Shown here: one piece after another, positions 34,801 through 43,800 of the stretch
Layout: the number at the start of each line of letters is the position of its first letter
Numbering within the stretch: position 1 is the stretch's first letter
Source: Multivorans sp965116445
GTDB lineage: Bacteria; Acidobacteriota; Thermoanaerobaculia; Multivoradales; Multivoraceae
Length of the DNA: 64,000 nt
Assembly: GCA_965116445.1 (NCBI GenBank)
Contig: OZ220688.1
Coordinates: forward strand, 2,728,001-2,792,000
Direction of reading: 5' to 3'
The notes under the pieces: model-generated
What the model was told of the DNA's origin: nothing
Seen by the model: the letters and a program-made list of their open reading frames with translations, nothing else
Database searches by the model: none
Program-made: the position numbers and the translations under genes

Positions 34801-37800
34801 GCCCCGGCGAGCGGCAAGCCGGTGAGCGTCGCCTACGCCGACGCGGCCACCGGCACGGCGACCTCGGCCACGGACTACGCGGCGATCACCCGCGGCACGC
34901 TCAACTTTGCCGCCGGCCAGACCGAGAAGACGGTGGATGTCACGGTGAACGGCGACACGGTTGACGAGCCCAGCGAAACCGTCATCCTGCGCCTGTCCTC
35001 GCCGAGCAACGCGGCGCTCAGCGGCGGCGCCCAGACACTCGACGGCACGGGCACGATCAACGACGACGACGACACGCCGACCGTGTCGGTAGCGAACGCC
35101 ACGGCGGTGAATGAAGGCGACGACGCGGACACCACGGTGAACATGAGCTTCACGGTGACCCTGTCCGCGGCCAGTTCCCTGGCCGTCACCGTGCCCTACA
35201 CCCTGTCCGGCACGGCGACCGGCGGCAGCGACTACGAGACGCCATTGTCCACGAGCCTGGCGATCCCGGCCGGCGACGCCAGCGGCACGATCGTCATCAA
35301 GGTCAAGGGCGACGCCCTCGACGAACCCAACGAGACGATCGTCGTCACGCTGGGCGCACCGACCAACGCCACGGTCTCCACCGTCGAGGGCGCGGGCACG
35401 GGAACCGGCACGATCACCGACGACGACGGCACGCCGACGGTGACGCTCAAGCTGTCGTCGGCATCGATCACCGAGAACGGGGGCTCCAGCACGGTGACCG
35501 CTTCCCTGAGCGGTGCATCGAGCCAAGCGGTCACCCTGACGGTCGCCGCGGCAGCGGTGTCCCCCGCCGCCACCGGCGACTTCGCGCTCAGCACCAACAA
35601 GACCCTGACCATTGCCGCCGGCGCCACCGAGAGCACGGGCGCCGTCACCGTCACAGCGGTGGACAACGATGTGGACGCGGCCAACAAGACCGTCAACGTC
35701 TCGGCGACCGCGACCGGCGGCGGCGTGGCCGCCCCATCCGCCGTGACCCTGACGATCACCGACGACGACACGCGGGGCGTGACGGTGGCGGGCGGCTCCT
35801 TGACCATGGACGAGGCGGACAAGGCCGGGACTGAGGGCACCCGCGAGGACCAGGCCAGCTACACGGTGGTGCTCGACAGCGAGCCTACCGACGATGTGAG
35901 CATCAACATCACCGCGCCGGCCATGGCGACGGTGAGCCCGACAAGCCTCACCTTCACCTCGTCGAACTGGAACGTTGCGCAGACGGTGACCGCGACGGCG
36001 GTGAACGACGCCATCGACAACGCCGGGGACGAGCGCACCGGCAGCATCACCCACGCGGTGGTGGCGGGCTCTTCGGACTACGCCGGCGTCCCGGCGGCGA
36101 GCGTCGCGGTGACCGTGAACGACGACGACGGCACGCCGACGGTCACCCTGGAGCTGGACCCCGCGTCCATCGACGAGTCCGGCGACGACAACTCGACCAC
36201 GGTGACCGCTTCCCTGAGCGGCGCATCGAGCCAAGCGGTCACGCTGACGGTCGCCGCCGCGGCCGTCTCTCCGGCGGTAGCGGGCGACTTCACCCTCAGC
36301 GGCACGACCCTCACCATCGCGGCCGGCGCCACCGAGAGCACCGGCACGGTGACCGTCACCGCGGTGGACAACGATGTCGACGCGGCCAACAAGACCGTCA
36401 CCGTCTCGGCCACGGCCAGCGGCGGTGGGGTGTCCGCCCCGTCCCCCGTGACGCTGACGATCACCGACGACGATGACGAACCGACGCTCAGCATCGACGC
36501 GCCGAGCGTCGCCGAGGGCAACAGCAGCACCGCGACCCTGACCTTCAAGGTCACGCTGTCCCCGGCGAGCGGCAAGCCGGTGAGCGTCGCCTACGCCGAC
36601 GCGACAACCGGCACGGCGACCTCGGCCACGGACTACGCGGCGATCACCTCGGGCACCCTCAGCTTCGCCGCCGGCCAAACCGAGAAGACGGTGGATGTCA
36701 CGGTCAACGGCGACACCATCGACGAGCTCAACGAGACGGTGGTTCTACGCCTGTCCTCGCCAAGCAACGCGGTGCTCTCCGGCGGCTCGACCACCCTCGA
36801 CGGCACGGGCACGATCAACGACGACGACGATGCGCCGACCGTGTCGGTAGCGAACGCCACGGCGGTGAATGAAGGCGACGACGCGGACACCACCGCGGAC
36901 ATGAGCTTCACGGTGACCCTGTCCGAGGCCAGTTCCCTGGCCGTCACCGTGCCCTACACCCTGACCGGCACGGCCACCGGCGGCAGCGACTACGAGACGC
37001 CCGCGTCCACGAGCCTGTCGATCCCCGCTGGCGACTCCAGCGGCACGATCGTCATCAAGGTCAAGGGCGACGCCCTCGACGAGCCCAACGAGACGATCAT
37101 CGTCACGCTGGGCGCGCCGACCAACGCGACGGTCTCCACCGCCGAGGGCGCGGGCACGGGCACCGGCACGATCACCGACGACGACGGCACGCCGTCCGTG
37201 ACGCTCAAGCTGTCGTCGGCATCGATCACCGAGAACGGGGGCTCCAGCACGGTGACCGCTTCCCTGAGCGGTGCATCGCACCAGGCAGTCACCCTGACCG
37301 TCGCCGCGGCAGCGGTGTCCCCCGCCGCCACCGGCGACTTCGCGCTCAGCACCAACAAGACCCTGACCATTGCCGCCGGCGCCACCGAGAGCACGGGCGC
37401 CGTCACCGTCACCGCGGTGGACAACGATGTGGACGCGGCCAACAAGACCGTCAACGTCTCGGCGACCGCGACCGGCGGCGGGGTGTCCGCCCCATCCGCC
37501 GTGACCCTGACGATCACCGACGACGACACGCGGGGCGTGACGGTGGCCGGCGGCTCCTTGACGATGGACGAGGCGGACAACGCGGGGACTGAGGGTACGC
37601 GCGAGGACCAGGCCAGCTACACGGTGGTGCTCGACAGCGAGCCGACCGACGATGTGAGCATCAACATCACCGCGCCGGCCATGGTGACGCTGAGCCCGAC
37701 AAGCCTCACCTTCACGCCCTCGAACTGGAGCCAGGCGCAGACGGTGACGGCGACGGCGGTGAACGACAGCATCGACAACGCCGGGAATGAGCGCACCGGC

Positions 37801-40800
37801 AACATCACCCACGCGGTGGTCGCGGGCTCTTCGGACTACGCCGGCGTCGCGGCGGAGAGCGTCGCGGTGACCGTGAACGACGACGACGGCACGCCGACCG
37901 TGACCCTGGAGCTGGACCCCGCGTCCATCGACGAATCCGGCGACGACAACTCGACCACGGTGACCGCTTCCCTCAGCGGCGCTTCGAGCCAGGCGGTCAC
38001 CCTGACAGTCGCCGCCGCGGCCGTGTCTCCGGCGGTAGGCGGCGACTTCACCCTCAGCGGCACGACACTCACCATCGCGGCCGGCGACACCGAGAGCACG
38101 GGCGCGGTGACCATCACGGCGGTGGACAACGATGTGGACGCGGCCGACAAGACCGTCACGGTGTCGGCCACGGCGAGCGGCGGCGGGGTGTCCGACCCGT
38201 CCGCCGTGACCCTGACGATCACCGACGACGACACGCGGGGCATCAGCGTTTCGCCGATGGCGCTGACCCTCGCCGAGGTCGACGATCCGTCAACCCAGAA
38301 CACCTCCGAGCACCAGAAGACCTACGACATCGAGCTAGACAGCCAGCCCACCGGCACGGTGACGGTGAACCTCTCGAGCGGCGACACGACAATCGCCACG
38401 ATCAGCGACAACAGCCTCGAATTCACAGCCTCGGACTGGGACGCACAGACCGTCACGGTCACCGCAGTGGCCGACGACATCGACAACCCTGGCGACGCCC
38501 GCACCGCGACGATCACCCACACGGTGAGCGCCACGGGCACGGACTACGAAGACGAGACCGCCGCTGCCGTCGACGTGACGATCACCGACGACGACGGCGA
38601 ACCGACGCTGAGCATCGACTCGCCGAGCGTCGCCGAGGGCGACAGCAGCACCGCGACCCTGACCTTCAAGGTCACGCTGTCGACGGCGAGCGGCAAGCCG
38701 GTGAGCGTCGCCTACGCCGACGCGACAACCGGCACGGCGACCTCGGCGACGGACTACGCGGCGATTACCTCGGGCACCCTCAACTTCGCCGCCGGCGACA
38801 CCGAGAAAACGGTGGATGTCACGGTGAACGGCGACACGGTTGACGAGCCCAGCGAAACCGTCATCCTGCGCCTGTCCTCGCCAAGCAACGCGGCGCTCTC
38901 AGGCGGCGCCGAGACCCTCGACGGCACCGGCACGATCACGGACGACGACGGCACGCCGACCGTGACCCTCGAGCTGGACCCCGCGTCCATCGACGAGTCC
39001 GGCGCCGACAATGCGACCACGGTGACCGCAACCCTCAGCAGCGCATCGCACCAGGCCGTTACCCTGACGGTCGCCGCGGCGGCGGTGTCCCCGGCGACCG
39101 CCAGTGATTACACCCTCACCGGCACGACCCTGACGATCGCCGCCGGCGCCACTTCAAGCACGGGCACGGTGACGATCACGGCGGTGGACAACGATGTCGA
39201 TGCGCCGAACAAGACGGTCACCGTCTCGGCCACCGCGAGCGGCGGCGGCGTAGCAGACCCGGACGACGCGACGCTCACGATCGCCGACGACGACGACGCG
39301 CCGTCCGGCATCGCGCTCTCGGTGTCGCCGGCCACGCTGGGCGAGGGCGATGGAGAGACCGAAATCACCGTGACGGCTACCGTGAACGGCGCCACGCGCT
39401 ACCTGGACGCCAAGACGGTGACGGTGAGCGTGGGCGGCGGCACGGCGGGTTCGGGTACGGACTACGGCGCCGTGTCGAACTTCGACATCACGATCGCCGC
39501 GGCCGAGGCCAGCCAGACCGGCACGTTCGATCTGACGCCTGTCGACGACGCCTTGCAGGAGGAGGATGAGACGCTCGAGGTCACGGGAAGCTCCGGCACG
39601 CTGACCATTACCCCGGCCACGGTCACCATCGAAGACAACGACGCGACGGGGCCGGCGGGCACGGTTTCGCTCTCGGCATCGCGCTACGAGGTGCTCGAGG
39701 GCGATTCGCTTTCGGTGACGGTCAACCTGTCCGAGGCCCCCGCTGCCGACACGGTGATCGAGTTGGAGGCGACAAGCCGGTCCGGCAACACCGCGACCAG
39801 CGGCGTGGATTACGACGGCGGCGTGCAGACGGTCACCATCCGCGCGGGCGCGACGAGCGGCAAGGCGCGCATTTCGACCACAGGCGACAGCCTGAATGAC
39901 CCCAACGAGACCTTCACGGTGGCCATCCAGGCATCCGATCTGCCGGGCGCCTTGACCCTCGACGAGCCTCACACGGCCGTCGTCACGATTCGGGAGCCGG
40001 TGAGCGGGATAACGCCCCCCGCAACGGCCACGGTGAAGTATGCCGGCAGAAACAGCCGGATCCCGATGCCCGTACCGGCGGGCATGCAAAGCCACGGCAT
40101 CGATGTGGCCTTCTATTTCGAGACTCGCGGCGGCACGGCCCGGGGCGGCGCCGATTGCCGGGAAGATGGAACGGATCTGGTCGTTCGCGGCGTATTCATC
40201 GACTTCACTCCGGGGACAGCGAGAAACGGACCTGTGCTGCGCATCGTCGAGGACATCAATACGAATGCCATCGAACTGGATGTCGAGTTGTGCGAGGGTT
40301 CCGTGGGCAAGACCTTCTTTGCCGCCTGGGACACCGTGACCTACCTTGGCGACCCGGACCGTGGCTACCCGGGTGTCCAGAGCGCCCCGTTCAATGCCTC
40401 TGCGGCCCATTGCTCCTCGACGGCCCTGTGTCTTACGAAGGTCACGATCACAGGCGACACCCCCGACCCCGATCCCGAGGTCACGATTGCGGCCGGCGAC
40501 GATGTCGTCGAGGGCGGCGACGCCGTCTTCACCGTCCAGGCGAGCCCGGCGCCGACCTCGGACCTCGAGGTCGCGCTGGCCATTGCCGACGACGACGCGA
40601 GCGACTTTCTGGCGGATGACGATGAGGGACCTGGGACGGTCACGATCGCCGCGGGGAGCGAAACGGCCACCTACACGCTGGCGACGACGGACGACGATCT
40701 CGAGGAGGCGAACGGCGGCGTATCGGCAACGCTTCAGGCCGGAACCGGCTACCGCGTCGGCAGCCCGTCCACGGCGACAGTGGCGGTCGAGGACGACGAC

Positions 40801-43800
40801 GCGTCGTCATCGACCGACGCCAGCCTGAGCGTCTCGCCGAGCAAGATCATGGAAGCCGACGGCGACATGACGATCACCGTCACGGCGACGCTCGATGGCG
40901 ACGTGAGGACCGAGGCCACCGAGCTCACGATCTCGGTGGATCCAGGCACGGCGCAGGCCGACGACTTTGCCGAGGTAGAGGACTTTCCGCTGACCATCCC
41001 CGCGAACGCGCCGAGCGCCGAAGCCGATTTCGTGCTGTCTCCGGTAGACGACCAAACGAACGAGACCGAGGAGACCGTCATCGTTTCGGGCACATCGACC
41101 ATCTCAGGCTTCACGGTGACCTCGGCAACAGTCACCATCCGCAATGAGGACCCGGCGGCAAGCGACCTGTCGCTGCTCGTCTCTCCAAGCAGCGTGCGTG
41201 AGGACGGCGGCGTCCAGACCGTGACCGTGACGGCCCGGTTCGACGCGGGCACGCGCGGCGCCGCCACCGACGTGGACGTCGCCGTCGCAGGCGGCACGGC
41301 CACGGAATCGGACGACTTCGAGCCGGTGCCGGGCTTCACGATCACGGTCCCCGCAAACCAGGTCAGCGCGAGCAAGGACTTCACCTTCACGCCGGTGCAG
41401 GACGCATTGACGGAAGGCAACGAGACCGTCACCCTCTCCGCGACCACGAGCGTCTCCGATCTGCAGACGCACGACGCGACCCTGACGATTGAGGATTCGA
41501 GCGGCCTGGAAATCTCCATCGACGATGCCGAGGGCGTCGAAGGCGACTTCATCCGCTTCCGCGTGCATCTGTCCGAGGCGCCGCTTGGCGTTGTGCGCGC
41601 CAAGTGGTTCACGCACCCCGACCCGATTCAGGTCTCGGAAACCTCGACTGACTACTACCACGACAGCGGCGAGGTGGTCTTCGAACCCGGCGAACAGGAG
41701 AAGTTCGTCGAGGTGTGGCTCATCGAGGATGGCGAGGACGATCCCTGGGAAACCTTCCAGGTCTGGCTGCTCGAACCGCAAGGCGCCGCCCTCTCCGATC
41801 CCGTCACCGAGAGGCCGCATCCGGACAATCCCTACCAGGGCGTCGGCATGTGCTGCGAGGCCGAGATCGCGAGCGGTCGGATTCTCCAGACGATTCCCGA
41901 CCCCGAGCCGGTCGAAGTCTCCCTGGCCGCCGCAAGAACGAGCGTCGCCGAGGGCGGCAGCGTGCGGGTGACGGCGACGCTTGCCGAACCGCTCAGGTCG
42001 GGCTGGAACCCGCGCATCCCGCTCGTCTACACGAACGGCACGGCGGAGCCCGAGGACCATGATGGCCCCGCCATCGTGACGATCTTCTTCGCTTCCGGGG
42101 AACTCTACGGCTGGGCCGACATCGACATCGCCGATGACGCCGACGCGGACGACGAGACCTTCACCGTCTCCTTCGGCGAGCTGCCGTGGCAGGTGCGCGA
42201 GGGAGCGTCCAGTTCCGTTGAACTGACGATCATCGACAGCGACGGCCCGCAGCGCGACTTCGACGGCCTGACCGTCTCCATCGCCGACGCGACGGCCTAT
42301 GAGGGCCGCGAGGACCTCGAGTTCGCGGTCACGCTGAACAGCCCGGCGCCGGGGCCGGTGTCCGTGACCGCGTTCCTTGAATCGGGCACAGCCGAGCGCG
42401 ACGTGGACTTCCAGGGCTATCGCGGAGACGTCGAGTTCGCCGCCGGCGAGCGACTCAAGTGGATCACGGTGATCGTCGAGGACGACCTCATCGACGAGGG
42501 CGTTGAGACGATGACCGTGGAAGCCGATGTGGTCCGACCGGATGAAGTCACGATTGCGCGGGGTGTTGCGACCGGCAGGATCGTCAACAGCGACCCGATG
42601 CCGAAGGCGTGGCTGGCGCGCTTCGGGCGCACCGTCGCCGATCAATCGATCGAAGCGATCATGCAGCGCATGGATCAGGCATCGGGGCGCGAGGGCGGCG
42701 AGTCGGGCAACCACCTGACGATCGGCGGGCGGCGCGTGGGCCAGCCGCAAGGGGCCGCCAACCAGATGCATGGAGCCGCCGCCCTGCCGCATGGGGCCGG
42801 CAGCCAGATGCATGGGGCCGGCGTCCTGTCGCATGGGGCCGCGGGCAGCCTGCCGCATGGGGCTGCCAACCAGATGCATGGGGTCAACAACCAGATGCAT
42901 GGGGCCGGCGCCTCGCTCCATGGGACCGGCGCCTCGCTGCATGGAACCGGCGCCTCGCTGCATGGAACCGGCAGCTCGCTCCATGGAACCGGCGCCTCCC
43001 TCCATGGAAGCACCTTCCAACCGCATGGAACCGCCACGGGTCCGTACGGGCAGTCAGGGCAGTCAGGGCAGTATGGGCAAGGCGGCGGTCCGCGCTCGAA
43101 TTCCCAACTGCACAGGAGCACATTCGACCTGCTCATGGGATCGTCGTTCCACTACTCGCCAGCCCAGGACGACGACGATGATGAAGGCGCCGAACCGGAT
43201 TGGCTCGACAGCTTGAGTTTCTGGGGCGTCACGTCAAGCACGCAGTTCTCGGGCGCCGACAATGGGATGACGTTGCAGGGTGACGTCGGCACCGCGACAC
43301 TGGGAATCGATGCCAGACGCGACCGTTTGCTCGCGGGCGTGGCCTTGTCCTACAGCAGCGGGCGCGGCGACTACGGGCAGGCCGACGTAGCGGGTGGGGC
43401 CGTGCGCAGCACCTTGTTTGGCGTTCATCCCTACGCGCATTGGCAATGGACGGAGCGGACCGGCGTTTGGGGCATCCTCGGCTACGGTCTCGGTGAACTC
43501 TCGCTCAGCTCCGAAATCGCGGGCGAACCGCTGCGTACCGACCTGGACAATGCCATGGCGGCGTTTGGCGGGCGGACCGTGCTGTTCACCGATCCGGAAT
43601 CGTCGGGCAACTTCGAGCTGGCACTCCGCTCCGATGTGCGCCTGACGAACACCGGGTCCGAGGCGATTGACGGCCTGGTCAGTGCCGCGGCGGCGACCGG
43701 CCGCGCCCGCCTGTTGCTCGAAGGGTCAGCCAATCTGACCTTCGATTCCGGCGCCACCTTGAGCCCGACCCTCGAAGCGGGCCTGCGCTACGACCAGGGC

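Noticed and set aside
27163..36678. Minus-strand open frame of 3,171 codons within the giant gene (and several others of 600-1,150 codons)
   Set aside because: It mirrors the repeat array on the other strand. It is rich in Arg, Gly, Val, Asp and His in the pattern expected of the antisense of Thr/Asp/Ala codons, and has no recognisable fold.
13400..39260. Regularly spaced repeats that could be mistaken for a CRISPR array
   Set aside because: The repeats are coding, about 300 bp apart, of variable sequence, and correspond to ITDDD boundaries of Calx-beta domains; no cas genes are present.
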